DNA of 64,000 nt from Arthrobacter sp. NEB 688 (GTDB taxonomy: Bacteria; Actinomycetota; Actinomycetes; Actinomycetales; Dermatophilaceae), in the NCBI RefSeq assembly GCF_013201035.1, contig NZ_CP053707.1:620001-684000 (forward strand), in the 5' to 3' direction. Below are positions 8,196 through 16,694 of the stretch, in pieces. Every line of letters starts with the position of its first letter. Position 1 is the first letter of the stretch. A program made the position numbers and the translations under genes. Below the pieces are notes generated by a model. It ran no database searches, was not told the origin of the DNA, and saw nothing but the letters and a program-made list of their open reading frames with translations.

Positions 8196-9188
8196 TCAGG
8201 CCCCTCCCGCGCGCAGTCCCTCGATCCAGGCGCGGGCCGACGCGAAGTCGGCGTCGCTCGCGCGCGCCCCGATGGTCGCCGGCTGCCGGTCGGCCCGGGG
8301 GTAGGAGCCGAGGAAGCGCACCTCGGCGCAGATCCGCTTCAGGCCCATGAGCGCCTCGCCGAGCCGCTCGTCGAGGACGTGCCCCTCGATGTCGACCGAG
8401 AAGCAGTAGGCGCCCATCGACTCCTTGGTCGGCCGCGACTCCAGCCGCGTCATGTTGATGCCGCGCGCCGCGAACTGCTCGAGCAGCTCCAGCAGCCCAC
8501 CGGCGTGGTCCTCGCGCTGGTAGAGCACGACCGTCGTCTTGTCCGCCCCGGTCGGCGCCGGCATCGCCCCGGGCCGTGCGACGAGCACGAAGCGGGTGAC
8601 GGCCGACTGCATGTCGCCGATGCCCTCGGCGAGCACCGACAGCCCGTGCAGCGAGGCCGCCGCCGGCGCGCACACCGCCGCCTCGAACCCCGGCGAGCCC
8701 GACGAACCCGGCGAACCTGCCGCACCACCCCCGGCGGCGTCCACCCGGCCCTCGTGCACCGCCCCCAGCGTCTCCGCCGCGGACGCGGTCGACAGCGTCG
8801 GCACGTAGACCGCCTCGGGCAGGTGGGTGGCCATCCAGCCGCGGACCTGGGCCCAGGCGTGCGAGTGGGTCCCGACCGCGCGGACGTCGGCGAGCGACAC
8901 CCCGCCGCGTGCCGCGAGGACGAAGCGCACCGGCACGAGCACCTCGCCGGTCACGACGAGCGGGTCGCCGCTGGCCAGCGCGTCGAGCGTCGCCGACACC
9001 CCGCCCTCGACGGAGTTCTCGATCGGCACCATCGCGCCGTCGACGTCCCCGGCGCGCAGGGCCGCGAGCGCCGCGCCCACCGACCCGAACGCGACGCGCT
9101 CGGACCCCGGCCCCGCGGCCGGCCAGGCGTCGAGGGCCATCGAGGTGAAGGTGCCCTCGGGCCCGAGGTAGCCGAAGCGGGTGGTCAT
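8196..9188 (-). CDS. pheA: Prephenate dehydratase
   Basis: Converts prephenate to phenylpyruvate in phenylalanine synthesis. The 330-residue protein has the catalytic PDT domain (YLGPEGTFTS at 7-16, VPIENSVEGGV at 54-64, TRFVLVAR at 198-205) and a C-terminal ACT domain with the phenylalanine-sensing ESRP motif (in TRLESRPTKE). Unusually, about 18 residues of Gly/Ser/Pro-rich sequence (152-169) sit between GRVDA and AVCAP, where family members run on directly. The start codon overlaps the DUF4446 stop as ATGA, so translation is probably coupled. Confidence 0.95.
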   Translation of the reverse strand: MTTRFGYLGPEGTFTSMALDAWPAAGPGSERVAFGSVGAALAALRAGDVDGAMVPIENSVEGGVSATLDALASGDPLVVTGEVLVPVRFVLAARGGVSLADVRAVGTHSHAWAQVRGWMATHLPEAVYVPTLSTASAAETLGAVHEGRVDAAGGGAAGSPGSSGSPGFEAAVCAPAAASLHGLSVLAEGIGDMQSAVTRFVLVARPGAMPAPTGADKTTVVLYQREDHAGGLLELLEQFAARGINMTRLESRPTKESMGAYCFSVDIEGHVLDERLGEALMGLKRICAEVRFLGSYPRADRQPATIGARASDADFASARAWIEGLRAGGA

Positions 9189-9613
9189 GGGTGCTCCTTG
9201 CCGGTGCGGGCGGCGGCGAGGGCCTGCTGCTCCTCGGGCGAGAGCGTCGCCTCGGACGCTCCGCCGACGACCCCCTTCGCGTAGGTGCGCGACTCGCCGC
9301 GCGCGTGGATCGAGCTGATGACGAGGCCGTCGCCCCGGTCGTCGACGACGGCCGCGCTGAAGCTCAGCCGGCCGCCCATGTCGCCGAACGCGTCGTACCG
9401 GACGACCGCGACGTGCCGCAGGGCCTGCGCCACCTCGGCCCGCAGCGCGCTGACGTCGGTGTCGCCGGCCGGGCGGTGCGCCTCGAGGGCCTCGACCCGG
9501 CGGCGCAGCCCGGCGGTCCGGGCGAGCAGCACGACGACGAGCCCGACCGCCCCGAGCAGCAGCAGCGCGGGGACCGCGAGCAGCAGCGCCTCCGCCGGGG
9601 TGATGTCGAGCAT
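9185..9613 (-). CDS. DUF4446 family membrane protein
   Basis: A 142-residue protein: an N-terminal membrane helix (about 8-31), a short coiled region (VEALEAHR), then the conserved DUF4446 core VRYDAFGDMGGRLSFSAAVVDDRGDGLVISSIHARGESRTYAK, quoted here only as a domain label spanning about residues 70-113. Function is unknown. It is usually linked to housekeeping genes in actinobacteria. The stop overlaps the pheA start by four bases. A TAGCCT box six bases before ATG 9613 suggests a leaderless pheA operon transcript. Confidence 0.85.
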   Translation of the reverse strand: MLDITPAEALLLAVPALLLLGAVGLVVVLLARTAGLRRRVEALEAHRPAGDTDVSALRAEVAQALRHVAVVRYDAFGDMGGRLSFSAAVVDDRGDGLVISSIHARGESRTYAKGVVGGASEATLSPEEQQALAAARTGKEHP

Positions 9614-9617
9614 GGCC

Positions 9618-10880
9618 TCAGGCTAGGGCCGGGGACGAGGACGGCGCCCCGACGTCCGGGTCCGCCCCGGCGGCGCGCTCCCGCTCGCGGGCGACCCACC
9701 ACAGCAGGGCCAGGCACGCGAGGCCGCCGGCGACGTCGGCGTTCTGCAGCACCCGCCCCGGCCACTGCGGCCAGTCGCGCTGCGCGAGCCAGTCGATGCC
9801 CCACCACGGCAGGCGCAGCGTGAAGAACACCGTGACGGCGGCGGCGGCCCACAGCCGGCGCCGCTCCTCCCACGGCCGCGCCCCGAGCAGCGCCAGGACC
9901 ACGACGACGACCCAGTGGTAGTGGTGCACCCACGACACCGGCGAGACGAGGCACGCGACGATGCCGACGACCGCGAGCTCGCCGACGGGGTCGCCCGCCC
10001 GGTACATCCGGGCCGCGAGGCGGAAGCCGACCCACGCGATCGCGGCGACGACGACGAGCCAGAGGACCGTGCCCGGCAGCCCCTCCGGCCCGAGGCGCAG
10101 CAGGAAGCCGCGCACCGACTGGTTCGCGGTGCCGGCGTTCGGCCCGAGCCGCGTGGGGTCGCGCAGGGCGGAGGTCCAGTACGTCCACGACGTCCCGGGC
10201 AGGACGGCGGCCGCGAGCAGCGTCGCGACCGCGGCGGACGCCACGGCGGTCGCGGCCTCCTTCCAGCGCCGGGTCAGGAGGAAGTGCACGACGAAGACCC
10301 CCGGCGTCAGCTTGACGGCCATCGCGAGCCCGATGAGCGCGCCCTTGGGCAGCCAGCGGGCCAGGCGCGGCCGGGGCTCGACGAGGTCCATGACGCAGGC
10401 CAGCACGATGAAGGCGTTGACCTGCCCGAACCGGATGCCGTCGCCGACCGGGTGCAGCCACAGCATCGGGGCGGTGAGGGCGGCGAGCGCCAGCGGCAGC
10501 CACGAGCCCGACCGGGCCAGCAGCGCCCGCCCGGCGTACCAGACGATCGCGGTGGTCGCGATGACCTGCAACGCCGTCCACAGCCAGCCGACGACACCGA
10601 ACGGGATGAGCGCCAACGGGATCCCGAGGAACGCCGCGAACGGCGGGTACGTGAACGGCAGCAGCTGCGGCGCCTCGGTCATCGCCGAGTAGACGGGCCG
10701 CCCGGTCAGGATGGAGACACCCGCCTGCCGGTAGACGTCGACGTCGACCTGCCACTGGTCCAGCGGCCAGAAGACGAGGTAGCGCAGGGCCACCGGCGAG
10801 GCGGCGAGCGCGACCAGGACCACCGCGAGGATCCAGCGGTGCCGGGGCACGGCGGGGCGTCGGGCGGGTGGGGAGGTCAC
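9618..10880 (-). CDS. GT87/DUF2029-type membrane mannosyltransferase-like protein
   Basis: A 420-residue polytopic protein with about ten hydrophobic segments. The first periplasmic loop carries DVDVYRQAG and the later YPPFAAFL, as in DUF2029/GT87 polyprenol-phosphate-mannose-dependent transferases. These build mannan-type glycolipids or arabinomannan in actinobacteria; acceptor unknown here. The start is taken as GTG 10880, which removes an unlikely Arg-rich extension and leaves 38 bases to the divergent gene. GAGAAT six bases before the GTG may be its -10 box. Confidence 0.75.
   Translation of the reverse strand: MTSPPARRPAVPRHRWILAVVLVALAASPVALRYLVFWPLDQWQVDVDVYRQAGVSILTGRPVYSAMTEAPQLLPFTYPPFAAFLGIPLALIPFGVVGWLWTALQVIATTAIVWYAGRALLARSGSWLPLALAALTAPMLWLHPVGDGIRFGQVNAFIVLACVMDLVEPRPRLARWLPKGALIGLAMAVKLTPGVFVVHFLLTRRWKEAATAVASAAVATLLAAAVLPGTSWTYWTSALRDPTRLGPNAGTANQSVRGFLLRLGPEGLPGTVLWLVVVAAIAWVGFRLAARMYRAGDPVGELAVVGIVACLVSPVSWVHHYHWVVVVVLALLGARPWEERRRLWAAAAVTVFFTLRLPWWGIDWLAQRDWPQWPGRVLQNADVAGGLACLALLWWVARERERAAGADPDVGAPSSSPALA
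9620..9625 (-). promoter_or_regulatory. -10 box (TAGCCT) of the DUF4446-pheA operon
   Basis: TAGCCT on the minus strand ends six bases before ATG 9613; identical hexamer and spacing to the HAD-PlsC promoter. Confidence 0.4.
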
Positions 10881-10918
10881 GACACCATTCTCACCACGGG
10901 TCGTTACCCTTGGGCCGC

Positions 10919-13087
10919 GTGACCCGCAGAGCCCTCGCCGTCGCCGTGGCCCTGGTGGCCGTCGTCGGCGGGCTCCTCCTCGCCGTCCCGGGTTCCGCGG
11001 CCACCCCCGCACGCGAGCCCACGGGCGCCGTCGTCCTCGTCGGCACCGGCGGCCTCTCCTGGTCCGACGTCAACGCGCGGGACACCCCGAACCTCTGGAC
11101 GATGCTCCGGGGCGGCTCCGGCGCCACCCTGTCGGTGCGCTCGGTGTCGTCGAACACCTGCCCCGGCGACGGCTGGCTCGGCCTGTCGGCCGGCTCGCGC
11201 GCCGCGGTCCCGCGCACCGGGGCGGCGGCGAACCCCGCCGACCGCCCGTGCCCCGGCCCGCCGACCGTGCAGGACGGCCGGGTCACCGAGTGGCCGCAGT
11301 ACGAGGCGGCCGCCGCCGCCGAGAAGTTCGACACCCGGCTGGGGCTCCTCGCGCAGCAGGTCGACGCGGCGAAGATGTGCGTCGCGACGGTCGGCCCGTA
11401 CGCCGCGCTCGGCGGGGCCCTGCCGGACGGGCGCGTCGCGCAGCACGCGGACCTCGTCCCGGCCGACCTGCTCGTCGACCTCAACACCTGCCCCGTGACG
11501 CTCGTCGACGTCGGGTCGGTCCGCGACCCCGACGACCTCGCGCCCGGCGAGCAGGCCACCGGCTCGCGCGTCGAGCAGGTGCGCGCCGTCGACCAGCGCA
11601 TCGGCGAGGTCGTCGAGGCCGGCCCCAACGGCGCCGACTTCGTCGTCGCGAGCCTCTCGGACGCGGGCCTGTCCGAACGGCTGCGGATGGTCCTCGCCCG
11701 CGGCCCGCACTTCGGCCCCGGCACCCTCGTCTCGGGCTCGACCCGCCAGGACGGCCTCGCGCAGGCGCCCGACCTCACCGCGACCGTCCTCGCCGCGGTC
11801 GGCCTCCCCGTCCCCGACTCGGTCGCCGGCTCGCCGCTGACGACCGACCCCGCGCCGGACGGCTCCGAGCGCCGGGCGCTCGAGCGGCTGACCCACCTGC
11901 GCGACCTCGACGAGGCGAGCCACGACGTCCACGGCCTCGTCGAGCCGTTCTTCCAGGTCTTCGCCTACGGCCAGCTCGTCGTCTACCTCCTCGTCCTGCT
12001 CGTCTGGAAGGGGCGCCTGGGCTCCGAGGCGACCCGGGCCACCGTCCTGACCCGCGTGCGGGTGCTCTCGGTCGCCGCCGCCGCGGTGCCGGTCTCGACC
12101 TTCCTCGCCAACCTCGTGCCGTGGTGGCGCTTCCCGGTCGAGATGCTCGCCGTCGTCGCCATCGTCCTCGCCTTCGTCGCCGTGATCGCCGGTGTCGCCC
12201 TCCGGGGCCCGTGGGGCCGGCGGCCGCTCGGCCCGATGGCCTTCGTCTCGGCGGTCACCGCGGTCGTCCTCGCCGTCGACGTCATGACCGGGTCGCGCCT
12301 GCAGCTGTCGTCGCTCATGGGCCTGCAGCCGGTCGTCGCCGGGCGCTTCTACGGGATGGGCAACCCGACGTTCGCGCTCTTCGGGACGGCGGCGATCCTC
12401 CTCGTGACGGCGGTCTCGTCGGTGCTCGTCCTGCGCGGGGCGCGGGTCGCGGCGGCCGTCGCCGTCGGCGTCATCGGGTTCGTCGCGCTCCTCGTCGACG
12501 CCGCGCCGTTCTGGGGCGCGGACCTCGGCGGCCCGCCCGCGCTCCTGCCGGCGGTCGTCTACCTCGTGATGGCCATCCTCGGCATCCGGCTGACGTGGCA
12601 GCGCTGGGGGCTCATCGTCGTCTCCGTCGTCGTCGTGTTCTTCGCCGCCGCGGGCGCCGACTGGCTGCGGGCGCCCGGCAGCCGCACGCACCTCGGCCGC
12701 TTCGTCCAGGCGATCATCGACGGGACGGCCGACGACATCGTCGTGCGCAAGGCCGAGCAGAACCTCCAGATCCTCCGCGAGAACGCACCGCTGACGCTCC
12801 TCGTGCCGGCGGCCCTGCTCTTCGTCGCCTACGTCCTCGCGCGGCCGACCTCGTGGGGCTCGCGCTCGCTGCAGCGCTCGTTCGACGCCGCGCCGACCTT
12901 CCGCCCGGGCCTCGTCGCCCTGTTCCTCGTGCTGGCGATCGGGTTCGCGGTCAACGACTCCGGCGTGGCCATCCCCGCCGTGGGGGCGACGCTCGCCGTA
13001 CCGCTCATCGTGTCCGTGTCGGTGGGGTACCTGCTGGAGGAGACGCGGACGAGCGCGCCGACCCGCGCCGGCCGACGGCGACGCTGA
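10919..13087 (+). CDS. Large membrane protein with alkaline-phosphatase-like extracytoplasmic domain
   Basis: A 722-residue protein. A signal/anchor helix (about residues 5-22) is followed by a roughly 320-residue soluble domain: GAVVLVGTGGLSWSDV, a later SNTCPGDGWLGLSAGSRA and GLAQAPDLTATVLAAVG, a pattern of the alkaline phosphatase superfamily in which metal-binding residues are poorly conserved. The second half has about ten membrane helices. Such proteins occur beside cell-envelope glycosyltransferases in actinobacteria, as here on both sides. Catalysis is not demonstrable. The last 83 bases overlap the convergent gene at 13005. Confidence 0.65.
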   Translation: MTRRALAVAVALVAVVGGLLLAVPGSAATPAREPTGAVVLVGTGGLSWSDVNARDTPNLWTMLRGGSGATLSVRSVSSNTCPGDGWLGLSAGSRAAVPRTGAAANPADRPCPGPPTVQDGRVTEWPQYEAAAAAEKFDTRLGLLAQQVDAAKMCVATVGPYAALGGALPDGRVAQHADLVPADLLVDLNTCPVTLVDVGSVRDPDDLAPGEQATGSRVEQVRAVDQRIGEVVEAGPNGADFVVASLSDAGLSERLRMVLARGPHFGPGTLVSGSTRQDGLAQAPDLTATVLAAVGLPVPDSVAGSPLTTDPAPDGSERRALERLTHLRDLDEASHDVHGLVEPFFQVFAYGQLVVYLLVLLVWKGRLGSEATRATVLTRVRVLSVAAAAVPVSTFLANLVPWWRFPVEMLAVVAIVLAFVAVIAGVALRGPWGRRPLGPMAFVSAVTAVVLAVDVMTGSRLQLSSLMGLQPVVAGRFYGMGNPTFALFGTAAILLVTAVSSVLVLRGARVAAAVAVGVIGFVALLVDAAPFWGADLGGPPALLPAVVYLVMAILGIRLTWQRWGLIVVSVVVVFFAAAGADWLRAPGSRTHLGRFVQAIIDGTADDIVVRKAEQNLQILRENAPLTLLVPAALLFVAYVLARPTSWGSRSLQRSFDAAPTFRPGLVALFLVLAIGFAVNDSGVAIPAVGATLAVPLIVSVSVGYLLEETRTSAPTRAGRRRR

Positions 13088-14579
13088 CCCCGACGGCCGC
13101 CAGCCAGACCCCGAGCGAGAGCCACGGCGCGACCTCGCGCCGTAAGCCCAGGGTCACCGACTCCACGCCCGGCGTCATCCCGAGCACGCGACCGGGGACG
13201 TACGCGAGGCACATGACGAGCAGCCGGGCGAGGGCGAGCCGGTCGACCCAGCCGGCGGCGAGCGCCGGCAGCGCGGCCCAGACGAGGACGTCGTACCAGG
13301 GCAGCGAGTAGGGGGCGGCGAGCGAGTACGCCAGCGAGAGGACGGCCGTCCAGCGCAGGGCGGTGGCGGCGAGGCGGTGCGGGGCGGGGTCGTCGGCCCG
13401 GACGACGCCCCGGGAGGCCCGCCCCAGCAGCACCGCCAGCACGACCGCGAGGAGGGCGGCCCCGGGGCTGACCAGCGTCCGGGCGTCGGCGTTGCCGAGG
13501 GACGGGCGCAGCGCCTCGAGCAGCGGGCGCCACGGCGTCGCGAGCGAGACCGCCTGCCGCGAGCGCAGCAGCTGGTCGTAGACGTGCGACCCGCCCCAGA
13601 GCTGGAGCAGGCCGGCGACGAGCACGAACCCCCCGACGAGCAGCGCCACACGACGCACCGTGGCAACCGCCGGCGCCGACCGCTCGCGGACCAGCCAGAG
13701 GGCCGCCGCGACGGCCAGCAGGCCGACCCCGTACGTCACCTTGGTCGAGGCCGCGAGCGCCAGCACCCCACCGGCGCCGACGAGCCCGACCGGGCCGGGC
13801 ACGCGGACGAGGAGGGCGACCGCCACGACGAGGAGCGCCGCGGCGACGACGTCGACGTGCGCCCCGAGCACCCCGGCCCCGAGCACGAGCGGGTTGAGCG
13901 TCCACGCGGCGTCGACCCGGCCGTGCAGGCGCGCGGGCAGCGAGGTCCGCAGGGCCCACCGCGCCGCGAGCCAGGAGAGGACGACGACCACCTGCCAGAC
14001 CCAGACCTCCTGGCGCAGCTGCGGGCCGCCGACGATCGCCGACAATCCGTGCAGCAGCGTGGCGAAGGGCCCGTAGACGCTCGGCTCCTCGGTCCACGGC
14101 GCCTCGACCCGGCTCGTGACGGGGTCGGCGCCCCCCATCCAGGCGGCCGGCGACTCGACCCACGGGTTGCCGCCGGTGGCGAGGATGCGCCCGTAGGCGA
14201 CGTAGCTGACGTGGTCGGCGGAGCCGAAGGGGGCGGTCAGCAGGGCCGCGACGGCCAGCGCACCCGGCACCCGCCATCCCCGCAGGGCCGGTGTGCCCGA
14301 CCGCAGCCCGAGGACGACCGCTGCGGCACCGACGAGGTAGGCGGCCCACAGCACCCCGGTGACGACGGCCGGCGAGAGGTCGAGCGGGACGAGCGTGCCG
14401 GGCGCCCAGCCGCGCGGGGCGAGGTCGGGCTGGGCGGCGTTCGGCCGGGCGAGCCCGACCACGAGCAGGAGCGCCACGGAGGCGCCGAGGAGCACCCGGC
14501 GCACCGTGTCGGTGCGTGACGGACCGTCCGACGCGACGGTCGGTGGGTGGGGCCGGGCGGCGCTCAGCCCCGCTGCCAC
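13005..14579 (-). CDS. GT-C polyprenol-phosphomannose mannosyltransferase-like (MptA/MptB type)
   Basis: A polytopic protein of about 524 residues with a dozen hydrophobic segments. The first large loop has SADHVSYVAYGRILATGGNP, the acidic loop typical of GT-C mannosyltransferases of the MptA/MptB group that extend lipomannan. The Ser/Arg/Pro-rich tail (SARSSASPPAGTPPTRTR) runs into the convergent neighbour for 83 bases. Start is uncertain: GTG 14579 overlaps the GT2 gene by 16 bases, while GTG 14504 would begin right at the first membrane helix. Together with the GT2 gene it suggests a dolichyl/polyprenyl-mannose glycan pathway. Confidence 0.7.
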   Translation of the reverse strand: MAAGLSAARPHPPTVASDGPSRTDTVRRVLLGASVALLLVVGLARPNAAQPDLAPRGWAPGTLVPLDLSPAVVTGVLWAAYLVGAAAVVLGLRSGTPALRGWRVPGALAVAALLTAPFGSADHVSYVAYGRILATGGNPWVESPAAWMGGADPVTSRVEAPWTEEPSVYGPFATLLHGLSAIVGGPQLRQEVWVWQVVVVLSWLAARWALRTSLPARLHGRVDAAWTLNPLVLGAGVLGAHVDVVAAALLVVAVALLVRVPGPVGLVGAGGVLALAASTKVTYGVGLLAVAAALWLVRERSAPAVATVRRVALLVGGFVLVAGLLQLWGGSHVYDQLLRSRQAVSLATPWRPLLEALRPSLGNADARTLVSPGAALLAVVLAVLLGRASRGVVRADDPAPHRLAATALRWTAVLSLAYSLAAPYSLPWYDVLVWAALPALAAGWVDRLALARLLVMCLAYVPGRVLGMTPGVESVTLGLRREVAPWLSLGVWLAAVGVSVAVGRRGSARSSASPPAGTPPTRTR

Positions 14580-15277
14580 GGTCGCCAACCGCGCCGGACC
14601 AGGGCCAGCCACACGTCGCGGTACTGGCCGGCCCGGTGCAGCTGGCCGCGCCAGTCGCTGCCGCTCACCCGGTGCTGGAGCTCGCACGGCACCTCGAGGA
14701 CGCGCAGCCCCGCCCGCAGCACGTCCACCGTCAGCGCCGTCTCGACCCCCCAGCCACGCGCGAGCGGCGACGCGGCCTCGTAGGCCGCCGGCGAGATGCA
14801 GCGCATCCCCGAGAGCGGCTGCACCGCACGGAAACCCGTGAGGTGCTCGATGCCCTGCCGCGCGAGCCCGACGACGAGCCCGCGCCCGCCCCCCGAGGTG
14901 ATCTGCGCGGGCAGCGTCGCGATCGTCATGTCCGCGGTGCCGTCGAGCACGGCATCCGTGAGGACCCCGAGCGCGGACGCGGTCTCCTGGAGGTCGCCGT
15001 CGACGAAGAGCAGGGCGGCCGGGGCCTCGCCGGCCGCGGCCTCGAGCTCGCGGACGCGGGCCACCCCGGTCTGCAGGGCCGCCGCCTTGCCGCGGTTGAC
15101 GGTGTGGCGCACGACGTCCGCGCCCGCTGCCTCGGCGGCCGCGGTCGTGCCGTCGGAGCTGCCGTCGTCGACGACGACGACCCGGGTCACGACGTCGAGC
15201 GCGGCGACCGCCGCGACGGTGGCCCCGATGCGGTCGGCCTCGTCCTTGCAGGGGACGACCGCCGCGACCCCGACCAT
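14564..15277 (-). CDS. GT2 family glycosyltransferase (polyprenyl-phosphate type)
   Basis: A 237-residue GT-A enzyme: AAVVPCKDEADRI (nucleotide site), VVVVDDGSSDGT, and metal-binding FVDGDLQ. It resembles dolichyl/polyprenyl-phosphate sugar synthases and would charge a lipid carrier from a nucleotide sugar in the cytoplasm. No C-terminal membrane helices are present. Its start shares one base with the stop of the DUF5926 gene (TGATG), and it precedes a GT-C transferase that would use the lipid-linked donor. The sugar specificity is not readable. Confidence 0.85.
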   Translation of the reverse strand: MVGVAAVVPCKDEADRIGATVAAVAALDVVTRVVVVDDGSSDGTTAAAEAAGADVVRHTVNRGKAAALQTGVARVRELEAAAGEAPAALLFVDGDLQETASALGVLTDAVLDGTADMTIATLPAQITSGGGRGLVVGLARQGIEHLTGFRAVQPLSGMRCISPAAYEAASPLARGWGVETALTVDVLRAGLRVLEVPCELQHRVSGSDWRGQLHRAGQYRDVWLALVRRGWRPWQRG

Positions 15278-16167
15278 CAGCGGAGCGTGACCTGGCGGCT
15301 GAGCAGCCCCGAGCGGGCGCGGCGCTCGTCGGGGGTCAGGGGCGCGTCGACCGCCAGCGCGGCGCGGTAGCGCTCACCGAACGCGGCGAGCTCGGACTCG
15401 TGGTCACCGGCCTCGAGCTCGGGGTCGAGGTCCCAGACGGGGACGAGCAGGCCGCCGGCCCGGAAGGCGCCGAGGAGGCGGGTGCCCTCACCGAGGCCGT
15501 CGTCACCGGCGGCGTGCAGGCGGGCGAGGGCGTCGGTCGCGACGTCCTCGTCCTCGGGCAGGACGAGCCGCACGTGCGCGCGCTCGCCGATGCGGACCCA
15601 GTAGGCCGACGGCAGGGACGTCATCGCGACGGTCGGGACGACCGAGGAGTTGGCGCGCTCGAGCGACTCCTGCGCCTCGCCCTCGAGCTCCTGGCCCTCG
15701 ACCCAGAAGTCGAAGCCCTCGTGGACGGTGACCTCGAAGGTCGTGTCGTCGGCGAGGAGGTCCTGGAGGCGGGGGCTGTCGGCGGTGACCTGCGGGGTGG
15801 CCGTGACCGGCGTGCCCTGCGCGGCGGCGAGGCCGGCGAGCAGCTGGGCGGCGAGGTCGCGCGAGGCGTCACCGCTCGCGTTGCCCGACTGCGTGCCGAT
15901 GAGCACGGTCCCGTCGGTGCGGTGCAGCGCGGGCCACGCCATCGGCAGGACCGTCGCGACGGTCACCTCGGACGGCGCGCCGTCCGGCAGGTGCTCGGGG
16001 CGGACCCGGACGACCGCGGTCGCGGCCGGGAGGATCTCGCGCATCGCGACCCAGTCGGTCTCACCGGGCAGGCCGGCGAACGGCCGCGCCTCGAACGGGG
16101 CCGGCGCGGGGCGCGCGGCCTTCGGGGTGCGGTCGGAGCCGCGCTGACGTCGCGATGCCTTGCCCAT
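15277..16167 (-). CDS. DUF5926 family protein
   Basis: A 296-residue protein matching the actinobacterial DUF5926 pattern: a basic N-terminus (GKASRRQRG), then FEARPFAGLPGETDWVAMRE and the conserved ILPAATAVVRV. The rest is acidic and soluble; no catalytic motif or membrane segment is visible. Function unknown. It is translationally coupled to the GT2 gene downstream. A TAGGGT box six bases before ATG 16167 suggests leaderless transcription. Confidence 0.8.
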   Translation of the reverse strand: MGKASRRQRGSDRTPKAARPAPAPFEARPFAGLPGETDWVAMREILPAATAVVRVRPEHLPDGAPSEVTVATVLPMAWPALHRTDGTVLIGTQSGNASGDASRDLAAQLLAGLAAAQGTPVTATPQVTADSPRLQDLLADDTTFEVTVHEGFDFWVEGQELEGEAQESLERANSSVVPTVAMTSLPSAYWVRIGERAHVRLVLPEDEDVATDALARLHAAGDDGLGEGTRLLGAFRAGGLLVPVWDLDPELEAGDHESELAAFGERYRAALAVDAPLTPDERRARSGLLSRQVTLR

Positions 16168-16173
16168 GCGAGC

Positions 16174-16179
16174 ACCCTA
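16174..16179 (-). promoter_or_regulatory. -10 box (TAGGGT) of the DUF5926 gene
   Basis: TAGGGT on the minus strand with six bases to ATG 16167. It sits in the 23-base gap after the RsbW-like gene. Confidence 0.4.
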
Positions 16180-16190
16180 AGGGACGTCGC

Positions 16191-16682
16191 TCAGGTGGCG
16201 CGGCGGCGGCTGGGCCCGCCGAGGGTGGCCCACACGACGTTGCCCGTGCGGTCCTCGGTCACGCCCCACTCGTGGGCCAGCGCGCGCACGATGCGCAGGC
16301 CGCGGCCGGAGGAGAGCCACACCGTGCGCGGCGCCGGCTTCGGGACGGTCGCGCCACCGCCGTCAGTCACCTCGACCTCGACGACGTCGCCGCGGATCTT
16401 CCAGCGCACCCGGATCGTGCCGTCCGAGAGCGGGCGCGCGTGGCGCACGGCGTTGGTCAGCAGCTCCGAGGTGACGATCTCGGCCTCGCCGACGAGCTCC
16501 TCGTCGACGTCACGGGCCGTGAGGTCGACGACGATGGCGCGGCGGACGCGCCCGACCGACGAGGCGTCCGAGGGCACGCGGACGGTGCAGATGATGCTGT
16601 CGACACCGGGCCCGGACGACTCGACGACGCCGGGCGCCTCGTCCTCGACGACGGGGGTCAGGGGTGTGTTCTCCGAGGTCAC
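16191..16682 (-). CDS. RsbW-like ATP-binding anti-sigma/regulatory kinase
   Basis: A 163-residue GHKL ATPase domain of the serine-protein-kinase/anti-sigma type. The N-box ELLTNAVRHA, G1 box VTDGGG and G2 box SSGRGLRIVRALA are intact. Proteins of this type bind sigma factors or phosphorylate an antagonist. No anti-sigma antagonist or sigma gene is adjacent; an alternative sigma lies at 29350 but a link is speculative. The first 30 residues are an acidic, flexible tail. Start GTG 16682. Confidence 0.85.
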   Translation of the reverse strand: MTSENTPLTPVVEDEAPGVVESSGPGVDSIICTVRVPSDASSVGRVRRAIVVDLTARDVDEELVGEAEIVTSELLTNAVRHARPLSDGTIRVRWKIRGDVVEVEVTDGGGATVPKPAPRTVWLSSGRGLRIVRALAHEWGVTEDRTGNVVWATLGGPSRRRAT

Positions 16683-16688
16683 GGCGTC

Positions 16689-16694
16689 ACGCTA
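16689..16694 (-). promoter_or_regulatory. -10 box (TAGCGT) overlapping the GDPD stop codon
   Basis: TAGCGT on the minus strand, six bases before GTG 16682. Its first three bases are also the TAG stop codon of the upstream GDPD gene, so termination of one gene and initiation of the next are packed together. Confidence 0.4.

Noticed and set aside
13005-14687. Longest reading of the MptB-like gene starting at 14687
   Set aside because: It would overlap the GT2 gene by 124 bases with an Arg/Pro-rich extension; GTG 14579 or 14504 is more plausible.
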